Notes under the pieces: generated by a model | The model's input: only the letters and a program-made list of their open reading frames with translations | The model's database searches: none | What the model was told of the DNA's origin: nothing | Translations under genes and position numbers: made by a program | Source: DATGMP01 sp035293565 | Lineage (GTDB): Bacteria > Pseudomonadota > Alphaproteobacteria > BOG-932 > Roseiterribacteraceae | DNA length: 45,116 bases | Assembly: GCA_035293565.1 (NCBI GenBank) | Contig: DATGMP010000124.1 | Span: forward strand, 1-45,116 | Direction: 5' to 3' | Shown: positions 23,310-32,926 of the stretch, in pieces | Layout of the letters: every line of letters starts with the position of its first letter | Position numbering within the stretch: the first letter of the stretch is position 1

Positions 23310-25163
23310 ATGACCGCTGCCAACCCGATTCCATCCGTCGTCACTGCGCTCAAGCACCATCAGGAGGGCCGCTCCGCCGAGGCGGAGGCCGCCTATCGCG
23401 CCGTGCTGGCCCATGATCCCTATGAGCCCATGGCGCCGGCCCTGCTCGGCACGCTGCTGCTGCGCGACGGCCGGGCGAGCGAGGCGCTGCCTTTCCTTAA
23501 ACGCGCCGTCGAGATCCGGCCTGACGATCCAGAAACCCACCTCGCCTACGCCAACGCGCTGTTGTCGGCCGAAAAGCCGGCGGATGCGGTCGCCCATTAT
23601 CGCTTGCTGCTGGAACGTTGGCCGCAAAAGGCAGCGGCCTGGAGCAACCTTGCCGAAGCGCTGAGAAGCCAGGGCGACCACGAGACTGCGCTCGCCGCAG
23701 CCGAGCGAGCGCTCCAGCTGTTGCCGGCGCTCGCCAACGCCCATCTTGCGCGCGGCAACGCTCTTTTAGGGCTTGGGCAAGCGGCAGATGCCGAGGATTC
23801 CTATCGCGCCGCCCTCGTCGCCGACCCGACATTGGCGGCGGCGCATGCCAGCCTCGGTGCGGCACTGATCGCGATGGGCCGCTTCGCCGAAGCGGCCGCG
23901 GCAGCCGACCGGGCGCTCGAAGCCCAGCCCAAGCTTGCCGAAGCGCGCTTCGTGTTGGGATCGGCGCTCCGCGCGCAGGGCGACCGGGACGGCGCGATCG
24001 CCGCATTCGAGACAACGGTACGCATTGACCCGCGCCATGAGCGCGGCTGGCTCAATCTCGGAAATGCGCTGATGGACGCGGACCGGTTCGAAGAAGCCGA
24101 CACCGCCTATCATGTCGCAATCGCGCTCAAGGCCAATTTCGCCGAGGCGCATTCAAGCCTGGGCTGCCTTCTCTCCCGCCAGGGGCGGGTGGAGGAAGCG
24201 CTCGTCGAGTTCGACTGTGCCATCGCCATCCGGCCCGACTATGCCGAGGCCCATTGGAACCAGGGTTTCGCGCTGCTGCTCGCCGGCGATTTCGCCCGCG
24301 GCTGGGAGAAATATGAGTGGCGCAAGCGTCATGACCGCTTCGCCAAAACTTTCCCCGAGCTCGAAGGCCCGGCCTGGGAAGGCGAGGAGATCGCCGGCAA
24401 GCGCATCCTCGTCTATGCGGAGCAGGGGCTGGGCGACTCGCTGCAATTCGTCCGCTACGCCGCCCTATTGGCGCAACGTGGCGCCGCGGTGATCCTGGCT
24501 TGCGATCCGCTGCTGATCCCACTCCTCCAAAGCGCACGCGGGGTGGCGGCCGCTGTGCCGAAATCCCGCCATCTGCCGCCATACGATCTCTGGGTCGACC
24601 AGATGAGCCTGCCGCGAATCTTCGGGACCGAGGCCAAAAACATCCCGACGCCGAGCGCTTACCTCGCGGCCGATCCGGCGCGTATCGCCGCCTGGAAAGC
24701 AATCCTGCCGGCAGGACGCAAGATCGGCGTCGTCTGGGCGGGCAACCCCGGGCATTCGAACGACGCGCGCAGGTCGATGCCGATCGAGATGCTGCGGCCG
24801 CTGCTGTCGCTTCCCCAGACGAGCCTCATCAGCCTTCAGGTCGGCGCGGCGGCGCGCGACGCGCGCAAGTTGGGGCCGGATGTGATCGATTTCTCGTCCA
24901 AGCTCGTCGACTTCGCCGAAACCGCCGCGCTGGTCGCCAATCTCGATCTCGTAGTCACTGTCGATACGGCGGTCGCGCATCTCTCAGGCGCGCTGGGCAC
25001 GCCGACCCGCCTGCTCGTTCCGCACGCGCCGGACTGGCGCTGGATGTTAGCGCGCGAAGATACGCCCTGGTACGAATCCATGCGCCTGCTGCGCCAGCCC
25101 ACGCCCGGCGACTGGGAGTCTCCCGTCGCCAGGCTGATGGCCGAACTCACCGTAGCCGTCTAG
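23310..25163 (+). CDS. TPR protein with glycosyltransferase-like C-terminal domain
   Basis: 617 residues. About residues 5-385 are some eleven 34-residue TPR units (e.g. AYANALLSAEKPADAVAHYRLLLERWP, WLNLGNALMDADRFEEADTAYHVAI). From about 410 onward there is a GT-B-like domain: RILVYAEQGLGDSLQFVRYAALLAQRGAAVILAC, KIGVVWAGNPGHSNDARRSMPIEML and NLDLVVTVDTAVAHLSGALGTPTRLLVP, which recalls heptosyltransferase / O-GlcNAc-transferase-like folds. ATG at 23310 follows GAGAAAG; the longer frame overlaps the tRNA and is rejected. No membrane segment. Its stop overlaps that of the opposing small gene (sharing CTAG). First gene on the chromosome side of the tRNA. Confidence 0.85.
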   Translation: MTAANPIPSVVTALKHHQEGRSAEAEAAYRAVLAHDPYEPMAPALLGTLLLRDGRASEALPFLKRAVEIRPDDPETHLAYANALLSAEKPADAVAHYRLLLERWPQKAAAWSNLAEALRSQGDHETALAAAERALQLLPALANAHLARGNALLGLGQAADAEDSYRAALVADPTLAAAHASLGAALIAMGRFAEAAAAADRALEAQPKLAEARFVLGSALRAQGDRDGAIAAFETTVRIDPRHERGWLNLGNALMDADRFEEADTAYHVAIALKANFAEAHSSLGCLLSRQGRVEEALVEFDCAIAIRPDYAEAHWNQGFALLLAGDFARGWEKYEWRKRHDRFAKTFPELEGPAWEGEEIAGKRILVYAEQGLGDSLQFVRYAALLAQRGAAVILACDPLLIPLLQSARGVAAAVPKSRHLPPYDLWVDQMSLPRIFGTEAKNIPTPSAYLAADPARIAAWKAILPAGRKIGVVWAGNPGHSNDARRSMPIEMLRPLLSLPQTSLISLQVGAAARDARKLGPDVIDFSSKLVDFAETAALVANLDLVVTVDTAVAHLSGALGTPTRLLVPHAPDWRWMLAREDTPWYESMRLLRQPTPGDWESPVARLMAELTVAV

Positions 25164-25435
25164 ACCGGATCCGACGCGAGAATCGCTTCGCGCGGAACGC
25201 GGCGCGCGCCGGTATAGGTCTGGCGAGCCTCGAGATCGGCCGGCTTTGCGCCCGGAGCGCCAGATCTCACGGCATTCAGGCACTCCGCATAGGTCGAAAA
25301 GATCCAAGACCGGCTCGGTCGTTCCCATCCCTTGGCCGGTTCCGCCGCCGTACCGATATCCTTCTTCTCGACGTAGCAAACGCGCTCGAACAACGCATAG
25401 GCCACCGCTTCGGGACCGCCGGATAGCTGCATCAT
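25160..25435 (-). CDS. small conserved-looking protein, function unknown
   Basis: 91 residues, starting ATGATG after GGGAGGAG. Sequence (GGPEAVAYALFERVCYVEKKDI ... WIFSTYAECLNAVRSG) begins with an amphipathic helix and has two Cys; no signal peptide or membrane segment. I do not recognise a family. Strong ribosome site and codon use support it as a real gene. Stop overlaps the TPR gene stop tail to tail. Confidence 0.6.
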   Translation of the reverse strand: MMQLSGGPEAVAYALFERVCYVEKKDIGTAAEPAKGWERPSRSWIFSTYAECLNAVRSGAPGAKPADLEARQTYTGARRVPREAILASDPV

Positions 25436-25601
25436 CGCCTGCTCCTCCCGCCTGCTGGATTGGAAGAAATCGCCTCTCTGGGACGTAGTGATGGAGGGAG
25501 GGCAATTTTAGACCGAGCGGGCAGCAAAAGATGACGCGCGGTCTCTTCGCCACCATATATCCGAGATGAGAATGCCGTCTCGCGAGATCGGAAGAGATAC
25601 C

Positions 25602-26111
25602 ATGAAGCCCATTCTGCGCGGGCGTGGCAATGGCATGCTGCGACGCCTCGCTCTCGGTCTCGCGCTCCTCGCGGGCGTGGGCGCGCTCTCGCTTTCGGCG
25701 ACCGCATCGGCCGAAGGCCATGGCGGCGGCCATGCAGGCGGCGGTGGTCATTGGAGCGGCGGCGGAGGCCACTGGGCCGGCGGCGGCCGTTGGGATGGCG
25801 GTCATTGGGGCGGTGGTCACTGGGACGGCGGTTGGGGCCGTCATTGGGGCTGGGGTCCGCGCTGGGGTTGGGGCTTGGGCGTCGGCCTGGGCCTCGGCTG
25901 GCCCTATTATTGGGACTGGCCCTATTGGGACGGCGGCTGGTCCTATTACCCGCCGGCCTATGCCGCACCCGCGCCCGTCGTCACGGCGCCGCTCGCGCCG
26001 CAGACCCAATACTGGTATTACTGCGACAGCCCCAAGGGCTATTACCCCTATGTGCAGAGCTGCGGCGCGCCGTGGCGTCCGGTGCCGGCAAGTCCGCCGG
26101 CTGCTCAGTAG
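25602..26111 (+). CDS. secreted Gly/His/Trp-rich protein
   Basis: 169 residues. Signal peptide LRRLALGLALLAGVGALSLSATASAEG, then about 65 residues of Gly-rich repeats with His and Trp (GGHW, GGRWDGGHW, WGRHWGWG), a Tyr/Trp/Pro segment, and a conserved-looking C-terminal block YWYYCDSPKGYYPYVQSCGAPW with two Cys. The C-terminal block recurs at the end of many small alphaproteobacterial exported proteins (from memory); function unknown, possibly surface or metal-related. Start at ATG 25602 behind GGAAGAG; ATG 25635 is an alternative. Confidence 0.75.
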   Translation: MKPILRGRGNGMLRRLALGLALLAGVGALSLSATASAEGHGGGHAGGGGHWSGGGGHWAGGGRWDGGHWGGGHWDGGWGRHWGWGPRWGWGLGVGLGLGWPYYWDWPYWDGGWSYYPPAYAAPAPVVTAPLAPQTQYWYYCDSPKGYYPYVQSCGAPWRPVPASPPAAQ

Positions 26112-27460
26112 ACGGCTGCAACGCCCCTTGGCGCCGAACGGCGCCAACCGAAGAACCAAACCGCGAAAGCTTCCAGCCACGGCAGAACGAGCCCCACGGG
26201 ACTCGCGCCGCGGCCCGGATAGAAAAGCGGTAGCAGCGTCCCACCGCTCGGACGAGCCAATAAAGCGGGCAGCAGCGCGTAGAGGAACAGGAAGGTCACG
26301 AGCAGTGTCACCGCCGTGCGTCGGCGATAGGCGAGTCTGAGCCCGACGATTAGGCCCAGATCGCGCGCGAGGAACCCGAGCGCCGCGATCGGCGTCGCTG
26401 CGGAGGGCTCCGGAACAGCAGACGACGCAAGCCGCAAGGAAAGGAAGATTGCCGCAACCATGGCGGCAACCGCGCTTGGGACCCAGGCCGGCAAATTGCG
26501 CCAGACGCCCCGCCAATCGCGCGCGATGGCAGCCGCGCGCAGCTTCACCAGAGCGATCCGCGACACCGGCGTGCCGAAGGCCGCCAGGTAAGTCAGCGCG
26601 AAGGCCGCCACGCCCAGCAACGATTGCACGCCGAACGCGATCACCGGCAGCGTGGCCAAGCCGCCGGTCGCGATCTGCGACCCCAGCGCATCGGAGACGA
26701 AGCCGCCGACCATGACCAGCGTATAGAGCGTGTAGAGCGTCCAGCCGAACGGTCCGTCCTGAAAACCAAGTTCGCGCCGGATGATCCGCATCGCGCCAAA
26801 AACGAGCCAAAGGATCGCCGCGATCTGAAGCATCGTGAAAAAGGAATCGGCGGGAAATTCGAAGCCGTACCAGTCGATCGTATGAACGCCGGCCATGGTT
26901 CGGATCTGCGCGGGCAAGGCCAGCACATGGCTGTTCCATCCGGCGACAATGCCCACAATCTGGGCAAAGGTCGTATGAGCGCGCGGGGCGCGGTCATCAA
27001 AACGATGCAGCAGCAGGACCGTGAAGAAGGCCGTGCTCTGAGCAGTCAGCCCAGCGAGCGTCGCCGCACCCAGCATGTCGCCGACGGTCTCCGCCCCGAG
27101 CATCAGCAGAATCGCGGCCGAGATCAGAGCCCCATACCAAACATAGGCGGTTCCGCCGATGAGCTTGCCGAGCGTGAGGCCCCAAGCGCTCTGCGCCGAG
27201 AGACGCTGCACGTCCCAGGTGCGGCCGGTCGCCTCCTCGCCGAAACTCTCGGCGGCGAGCCGGCTACCCCAGAGGCTGAGCAGCGTCCAGAGGAGCAGGA
27301 CCGCGACCCGTGCAGCGGCTTCGGCGCCGAACACGGAGCCCACGCCACCCAATAGAACGAAAAGCACAAGCGGCGCTGCGATAAGCCGGATCGGTGTCAG
27401 CTCCAGCCAGAGGTTGCGCTGCAGCTCGGGACTCACGCCGAGCAATCCGACGGCGCTCAT
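26105..27460 (-). CDS. ABC transporter permease
   Basis: 451 residues with about ten to twelve hydrophobic segments (IRLIAAPLVLFVLLGGVGSVFG, VAVLLLWTLLSLWG, MLQIAAILWLVFGAM, LPVIAFGVQSLLGVAAFALTYLAAF and others). Starts four nt inside the end of the ATPase gene (ATGA), so the two are translated together. Large ABC-2-like export permeases look like this, but no substrate clue is visible. Ends tail to tail with the Gly-rich protein gene. Confidence 0.82.
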   Translation of the reverse strand: MSAVGLLGVSPELQRNLWLELTPIRLIAAPLVLFVLLGGVGSVFGAEAAARVAVLLLWTLLSLWGSRLAAESFGEEATGRTWDVQRLSAQSAWGLTLGKLIGGTAYVWYGALISAAILLMLGAETVGDMLGAATLAGLTAQSTAFFTVLLLHRFDDRAPRAHTTFAQIVGIVAGWNSHVLALPAQIRTMAGVHTIDWYGFEFPADSFFTMLQIAAILWLVFGAMRIIRRELGFQDGPFGWTLYTLYTLVMVGGFVSDALGSQIATGGLATLPVIAFGVQSLLGVAAFALTYLAAFGTPVSRIALVKLRAAAIARDWRGVWRNLPAWVPSAVAAMVAAIFLSLRLASSAVPEPSAATPIAALGFLARDLGLIVGLRLAYRRRTAVTLLVTFLFLYALLPALLARPSGGTLLPLFYPGRGASPVGLVLPWLEAFAVWFFGWRRSAPRGVAAVY

Positions 27461-28389
27461 TCGGATGCTCCCGCCATATAGAGGCGCTCGAGGTCGGCCC
27501 CGGTGACGGCAAAGCCGGTCACCGGAATATCCGCCGCCATCAGCGCCCGCAGCAGCTGATGACGGGCCGCCTCGTCGCCGGCAAAGTCGAAGCTGAGCCC
27601 GTCCGGCTCCACGCGAACGGCTCCGACGCCCGGCTGCGTTTCGAGAAAGCGGCCGGCAGCATCGATCGAACCGCCGATCGTCACCTTCAGCCGCGGCGCG
27701 CCCGCGCGGGCCCCGCCGATCTGGCTCGGCCCCGTCGTGCGGCCGTCGCGCATCGCCAGCATGTGGGTCGAATATTGTTCCAATTCCGATAAGATGTGCG
27801 AAGAGACGATCAGCGTCACGCCCGACCCCGCGAGCGAGCGGATCAGGCGGGAGAGCTCCAGTCTCGCTTCAGGGTCGAGTCCGGCCGCTGGCTCGTCGAG
27901 CAGGAGCAGTGCAGGATCGTGGATCAGCGAGCGGGCGATGGCGAGCCGCTGTCGTAAGCCCCGCGAGAGTTCGCCCGCCAATTTCGCCAGGCGATCCTCG
28001 AGCCCGACTGCCCGTGCCGCCCGCAGAGCGACGGGCATCAGGCGGTCCGACTCGATGCCTTGGGCGGCCGCCGCATAGAGCAGGTTCCGCTCCACAGAGA
28101 GAGCGTCATAGATACCAAAGAAATCCTGTAGGAAGCCAAGCTTGCGATGGGCGAGCCTTGGGGATTCCAGCACGTCGACGCTGTCGATCGCGATGGCGCC
28201 GGCGATGGGCTGCTCGAGCCCGGCGAGACAACGCAGCAACGTCGTCTTCCCGGCCCCATTGGGCCCCACCAGCGCGGTCACTGTCCCGCGCTGGATATCG
28301 AAGGACACGTCATCGACGGCGCGGGCGGTGTCGTATTCGAAGGTGAGACCGCGGACGGTGACGAAAGGCGCGGAAATGGCCGCGTCCAA
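27457..28389 (-). CDS. ABC transporter ATP-binding protein
   Basis: 310 residues: Walker A GPNGAGKTTLL, signature LSRGLRQRLAIARSL, Walker B LLLLDEPAAGLDP, and the switch His in VSSHILSELEQYS. The layout (one domain of about 225 residues plus a C-terminal extension) is that of ABC-2-type exporters. The start is TTG at 28389; no ATG lies upstream in frame. Partner permease follows with a 4-nt overlap. Confidence 0.92.
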   Translation of the reverse strand: MDAAISAPFVTVRGLTFEYDTARAVDDVSFDIQRGTVTALVGPNGAGKTTLLRCLAGLEQPIAGAIAIDSVDVLESPRLAHRKLGFLQDFFGIYDALSVERNLLYAAAAQGIESDRLMPVALRAARAVGLEDRLAKLAGELSRGLRQRLAIARSLIHDPALLLLDEPAAGLDPEARLELSRLIRSLAGSGVTLIVSSHILSELEQYSTHMLAMRDGRTTGPSQIGGARAGAPRLKVTIGGSIDAAGRFLETQPGVGAVRVEPDGLSFDFAGDEAARHQLLRALMAADIPVTGFAVTGADLERLYMAGASE

Positions 28390-28532
28390 GGCTGACTCCG
28401 ACGGATGGTTGGCCCGACCAACTTAGCCGATGCGCTTCGGCGGGTCGATGGAGCAAGGGCGCTGCCCGGCGTGTTCCATCGTTCTAAGCCCAGACCTGTC
28501 GGGCCGCGGCCCCCCAAACAAGCGAGGACAGC

Positions 28533-29276
28533 ATGACCGAGGCACTGAGCGTGGCGCTATTCGACCATTTCCCCGATGCGCGGACAGCGGTCGACGACCT
28601 CATCAGGGGTGGCATCCCGGCGGACCGGATCGGCTTGTTCACGAATAATGCGGCAGGCGATCATCCCAGGGCCCTCCTCAACCCGGCTCTGGACCGACCG
28701 ATCGCCGAGGAACCGGAAGCGCCGACCAATCCTGGAGTGGGCGCCGCGCTGGGCGCCGGCATGGGTGGCGTGCTGGGATTCCTGGTGAACGCGCTAGCGC
28801 TCGCGATCCCGGGCGTGGGGCCGGTGCTGGCGGTCGGGGCTTGGGCGACGATCGCGGGAGGCGCCGGTTTGGGCGCGATTGCCGGCGCGATCATCTCGTC
28901 GCTCAGCGAGCGCGGCGTATCGGACGAGGACGCTCAGCTCTATGCCGAAGGGCTCCGCCGCGGCGGCACGCTCGTGACGGTGCATGCGGACGAGCGCGAC
29001 ATCGAGAACATCGCGCGGATTTTCCACCGGCATGGCGCGGTCGACATCGAGAAGCGGTCGGCATCCTGGCGAGCCGAGGGCTGGACCGGATTCCAGCCGG
29101 AGGCGCAGCCTTTGAGCGCCACGGAGGTCGCGGCCATGCGCCAACTTCACCGCGACGCCGGCCATGAGGCCCTGCATCATCATGCTATCCGGCACTATTT
29201 CGTGCCGACCGAACCCGAGCATCTCGCCGGCATTTCGAGCCGGCCGCGTTACGGCGACGATCTTCTGAAGCGGTAG
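28533..29276 (+). CDS. stress-type protein with glycine-rich hydrophobic hairpin
   Basis: 247 residues. N-terminal alpha/beta part VALFDHFPDARTAVDDLIRGGIPADRIGLFTN resembles general-stress proteins of the YflT kind. A central Gly/Ala-rich hydrophobic segment (about 75-125: ALGAGMGGVLGFLVNALALAIPGVGPVLAVGAWATIAGGAGLGAIAGAI) could form a membrane hairpin. The C-terminal half contains LVTVHADERDIENIARIFHRHGAVDIEKR, then a His-rich tail. Likely a membrane-associated stress protein; no enzyme motif. Confidence 0.7.
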   Translation: MTEALSVALFDHFPDARTAVDDLIRGGIPADRIGLFTNNAAGDHPRALLNPALDRPIAEEPEAPTNPGVGAALGAGMGGVLGFLVNALALAIPGVGPVLAVGAWATIAGGAGLGAIAGAIISSLSERGVSDEDAQLYAEGLRRGGTLVTVHADERDIENIARIFHRHGAVDIEKRSASWRAEGWTGFQPEAQPLSATEVAAMRQLHRDAGHEALHHHAIRHYFVPTEPEHLAGISSRPRYGDDLLKR

Positions 29277-29474
29277 GTCAACTGGCCCATCGGCGTTTTC
29301 TTCCGCTCGGCCAAGAGCCCTGGTTGAGCCACGGAGTCTACGCGACCGGCCCGGGGCGACCGGCCCGGGTGACCCGGATCCCTGCCACATCGAACTGGCC
29401 TTGATCGGCCGCGGTGCTTTAACATCGCGCGCCAAACGCAAAATCGAAAGCCGGCGCAAAGGGAGGACAATCGG

Positions 29475-30572
29475 ATGAAGCTCGGGATGTTCATGATGCC
29501 GAACCATCCTCGGCATCGGACCTACGCTGACGCCCATGCGCATGACCTCGACACGCTGATCTTCGCCGACCGGCTGGGCTATGTGGAGGGCTGGGTCGGC
29601 GAGCATTTCACCTCCAAGCGCGAGCCGGTCCCTTGTCCCGATATCCTGATCGCCCAGGCTCTGGTGAAGACAGAGCGCATCCGGCTCGGCGCCGGCGCGT
29701 TCCTGCTGCCCTATCACGTGCCGGCGGAGCTGGCCGCGCGCATCTCCTATCTCGACCATATCTCGGGCGGCCGCTTCATGGCCGGCATCGGCGCCGGCGG
29801 TCTGCCGACCGATTACGAGCTGTTCGGAGTCGATGGCGCGCATGGCGAGCATCGCGAGATGATGAACGAATCGATCGACCTGATCGTGAAGCTCTGGACC
29901 TCGACCGGATCCTTCGAGCACCAGGGCAAGCACTATAAGGGTGGCCGCACCGAGGGCTTCCCCAAGCTCGGGCTCGGCTTCCATCTGCAGCCCTTGACCA
30001 AGCCGCATCCGACGGTCGCGATCGCCGGTCTCAACGAATATTCGCCGACTCTCAAATTTGCCGGCAAGCGCGGTTTCATCCCAATGAGCCTCGCCTGGAG
30101 CCCCGACTATCTTCTCACCCATTGGCAAGCCTACAAGGAAGGATGCGACTCCGTGGGCCGGGCGCCGGACCGCGCCGAGTGGCGCGTGGGCGTCGAGACC
30201 TACATCGCCGAGACCGACGCCGAAGCCCGACGCCGCGCGATCAACGGCGAGATCGGCACGAGCTGGCGGACCTACCTGCTGCCGATGCTGAAAGAATGGG
30301 GCATGCTCGGCACCTGCAAACACGACCAATCGGTCGCCGATAGCGACGTCACCGTCGAATATCTGGTCGATAAGGTCTGGATCGTCGGCAGCCCGAAAAC
30401 CGTCACCGAAAAGCTCGACGCGATGCGCCGGAAGGTCGGCCAATTCGGCTGTCTACTGCAGGTGATCTACGACCATCTGGAGGAGTTCGATGCCTATCGA
30501 TGGTCATTGACCGCGCTGGCGCAGGAAGTGCTCCCGAATTTCGCCGAGCCCGAGCGCGCCGCGGCCGAGTAA
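29475..30572 (+). CDS. luciferase-like flavin-dependent monooxygenase
   Basis: 365-residue member of the LLM class (bacterial luciferase fold). Opening MKLGMFMMPNHPRHR, VGEHFTSKREPVPCPDILIA, ISGGRFMAGIGAGGLPTDYELFG and the C-terminal VGSPKTVTEKLDAM are typical. The relation to limonene/alkanesulfonate-type monooxygenases suggests FMNH2-dependent oxygenation of an aliphatic or terpene substrate. Start ATG 29475 behind GGGAGG. Convergent with the AtuA-like gene. Starts the catabolic region on the chromosome side. Confidence 0.88.
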   Translation: MKLGMFMMPNHPRHRTYADAHAHDLDTLIFADRLGYVEGWVGEHFTSKREPVPCPDILIAQALVKTERIRLGAGAFLLPYHVPAELAARISYLDHISGGRFMAGIGAGGLPTDYELFGVDGAHGEHREMMNESIDLIVKLWTSTGSFEHQGKHYKGGRTEGFPKLGLGFHLQPLTKPHPTVAIAGLNEYSPTLKFAGKRGFIPMSLAWSPDYLLTHWQAYKEGCDSVGRAPDRAEWRVGVETYIAETDAEARRRAINGEIGTSWRTYLLPMLKEWGMLGTCKHDQSVADSDVTVEYLVDKVWIVGSPKTVTEKLDAMRRKVGQFGCLLQVIYDHLEEFDAYRWSLTALAQEVLPNFAEPERAAAE

Positions 30573-30574
30573 AA

Positions 30575-32317
30575 TCAGAGCGCCCGCATCACCACCGTCA
30601 CCGGCACCAGCTCTCTCGGCACGAGAGTCGAGTTGAGCCCGATCACCGGCCGGACCCGCGAACCCGGTGCGCTCGTCGCCCATTTGCCGGTGCCTGACGC
30701 GCCGTTCACGGCTAGCGGGTCGACCTCGCGCCTCAGCTTTTCGGCTTCGGCGCGATCGGCTGTCTTGAGCGCAATCCGAAGCACGACTTCGTAGGGCTCG
30801 GCCGCAGGCGCGGGCGAGGATTCGCGATGGACGGCATTGAGCCCGATATAGTCGAAGCGCAGCTCCTCGGCACGCAGATCGATCTTCTCGAAGCGTTTCA
30901 GCAACAGCTCTTTCGTAAGCTCCGCGCGGGCGAGCGCGCCGGGGCCGGCGAACAGCACCATCTCCTCGGTCATGAAACCTTCCTGCAGCCCCACGAGCGC
31001 CTTCAAGCTCGACGTCCTCGGCGAGCCCGCATGATCGATGATCACCTCGACCTGATCCTTTGCCAGCTGCTTGAACGAAACGTTGGTGAAGTCGACGACG
31101 ACATCGGGGCAGAAATAGCGGGACGGATCCTGCACCTCGTAGAGCAGCTGCTCCTTGCAGGTCGCGGGCGACATCACACCGCCGGTGCCGTCCAGCTTGG
31201 TGAGAATGATCCGGTCCTCGCTTACCTCGGCGATCGGATTGCCCAGGTCCTCTAAACCCGGCACCTCTTTGTAACCTGGATCGGCGAAATAGCCGCCGCA
31301 CACCTGGGCGCCGCATTCGAGGAGATGGCCGACCACCATGCCCTTCGCCATGAGCTCCGGATCGTCGAGGCTCCAGCCGAATTCATGCGCGAGCGGGCCC
31401 AGATAGACGCAAGCGTCGGCGACGCGCGCAGTCACGACGACATCCGCGCCCTTGGCCAGCGCCTCGACGATTCCGCCTGCGCCCAGATAGGCCTCCGCCG
31501 AGACGATCCGTTCGCGGTAATTGGCGATCGGCTCGCCTGTCTCGGTGAAGGCGAGGCCCAGAGCGGCGATGCGATCGGTCAGCAGCCCGCCGCAGACGGC
31601 GCCTACCTTCAGGTCCGACATGCCCAACCGGCGCGCGATCTGGAGAATTCGGTCGGCCGCGGCCACGGGATCGAGCCAGCCGGCATTGGTGACGATCTTG
31701 ACGCCCCTTTCTTTACAGATGCGCAGTAACGGCTCCATGCGAGCCGGCAGCATCGGGTCGTACGGCGGGATGGCGGGATTCGCCATTCGCTCGGTCTGCG
31801 CCATGCTCATCGTGATTTCGGACATGGCGTCGAAGCAGAGATAGTCGACATGGCCATGCCGGACCAAAGCCTCGGCCGGTTCCATTCGGTCGCGCGACCA
31901 GGCCGCGGCGCTGCCCAGCCTGATGCGCTTGCCTGCCGCGCGCGGCATCGGCGCCACCGGTATCGTCTCGCGGCGCCGCTTGGAGCGCTCCACATAATCG
32001 TCCGGCACGTCGACGGGCAGCGTCAGCATCAGCGACGAAAGCGCCTTGCCCGATTCCTCGAACGCCAGCGTGCGGGTGCGGCCGCCCTCGAGCACGTCCT
32101 CCAGCACGAAATTCAGCGCCCCGATGCGCGGCGCCTCGTAGCGCGTGATGGCGCCCTTGGTAATCGGCCCATATAGCCTGCTTACCGCAGCGACCCCCAA
32201 CTGATCGCGAAGAATCGGATAGTCGGCCTCGTCATAGGCGATCACGGCGATATTCGAGCCCCGGCCCTTCTCGCCCGAGCGTGCATGCGCCACCTCGCGC
32301 AGAGCGATCCGTTTCAT
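30575..32317 (-). CDS. AtuA-family protein with N-terminal AtuA-like ferredoxin-fold domain
   Basis: 580 residues. Residues ~1-105 (IALREVAHARSGEKGRGSNIAVIAYDEADYPIL ... GALNFVLEDVLEGG) are the small AtuA-like domain that in other systems is a separate protein or a C-terminal part. Residues ~130-570 are the large acyclic-terpene-utilisation AtuA domain (YLCFDAMSEITMSMAQ, VKIVTNAGWLDPVAAAD, GADVVVTARVADACVYLGPL). AtuA proteins belong to citronellol/geraniol breakdown; the enzymatic role is unresolved. ATG 32317 behind GGGGGAGG. The ending VNGASGTGKW... is complete. Confidence 0.85.
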   Translation of the reverse strand: MKRIALREVAHARSGEKGRGSNIAVIAYDEADYPILRDQLGVAAVSRLYGPITKGAITRYEAPRIGALNFVLEDVLEGGRTRTLAFEESGKALSSLMLTLPVDVPDDYVERSKRRRETIPVAPMPRAAGKRIRLGSAAAWSRDRMEPAEALVRHGHVDYLCFDAMSEITMSMAQTERMANPAIPPYDPMLPARMEPLLRICKERGVKIVTNAGWLDPVAAADRILQIARRLGMSDLKVGAVCGGLLTDRIAALGLAFTETGEPIANYRERIVSAEAYLGAGGIVEALAKGADVVVTARVADACVYLGPLAHEFGWSLDDPELMAKGMVVGHLLECGAQVCGGYFADPGYKEVPGLEDLGNPIAEVSEDRIILTKLDGTGGVMSPATCKEQLLYEVQDPSRYFCPDVVVDFTNVSFKQLAKDQVEVIIDHAGSPRTSSLKALVGLQEGFMTEEMVLFAGPGALARAELTKELLLKRFEKIDLRAEELRFDYIGLNAVHRESSPAPAAEPYEVVLRIALKTADRAEAEKLRREVDPLAVNGASGTGKWATSAPGSRVRPVIGLNSTLVPRELVPVTVVMRAL

Positions 32318-32485
32318 GCCGCTGCCTCCCCCGTCGCCCTTGCCTCTGTCGGAATTCTTTACACATTCAATTGGCACGACGCGAGATTAACCCTCAATCT
32401 GACGCCGACACATGCGCTTAGCGAATCTGGCACGGCTCTTGCTCATTCACGAAGACCACGAGGGTTCAAGCATCTGGAGCATGGA

Positions 32486-32806
32486 ATGGGTCGCGCGGAC
32501 TGGAATTTGGGAGCCATGCGGGCCAGACCTATGCTTCTATTCTTCACCCTGCTCCAGCTTGCGGACATCGCGACCACGAATCGCGCGCTCGCCCTTCCGG
32601 GAAACGCCGAGGTCAATCCCGTGATGTCATCGGCAATGGCTCATCTCGGCCCTGCCTGGTGGCTCCCCAAACTCGTCGTTTTGGGGCTGATCTTCGTCGC
32701 CACGCGCTATGCCCATGACAGCCGCTCGAAGCTCTTGATCTCCGCCCTCTATGCGGCGGTCGCCATGACCTTCCTTGTGGTGGCGAACAACCTCACGAGG
32801 CTGTAG
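32486..32806 (+). CDS. small membrane protein (DUF5658-like)
   Basis: 106 residues with three hydrophobic segments: LLFFTLLQLADIATTNRAL, WLPKLVVLGLIFVATRYA and LISALYAAVAMTFLVVANNL. The DxxTTNxAL...G..EVNPVM motif matches the small DUF5658 membrane proteins, from memory. ATG 32486 behind GGAG; a later ATG at 32516 is possible. No function known. Confidence 0.65.
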   Translation: MGRADWNLGAMRARPMLLFFTLLQLADIATTNRALALPGNAEVNPVMSSAMAHLGPAWWLPKLVVLGLIFVATRYAHDSRSKLLISALYAAVAMTFLVVANNLTRL

Positions 32807-32926
32807 GCGTCTCATCAATCCGGTTAGGCATGCTCAGATCGAGGGCATGCGAGCGTCCCCACCAGTCAAGTGTTTCGTTCGTAGCGTCGTTCGGCTTACA
32901 AGCAGAGCGTGCTTGTGGAGAAACCG

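Noticed and set aside
25740..25900. Repetitive GGC/GGT-rich DNA, possible tandem repeat or CRISPR-like array
   Set aside because: It encodes the Gly/Trp/His-rich part of a secreted protein; no spaced identical repeats. I saw no CRISPR array in the window.
29340..29400. Direct repeat of GACCGGCCCGGG before the monooxygenase gene
   Set aside because: Two copies only, in a very GC-rich stretch; no support for a regulatory role.
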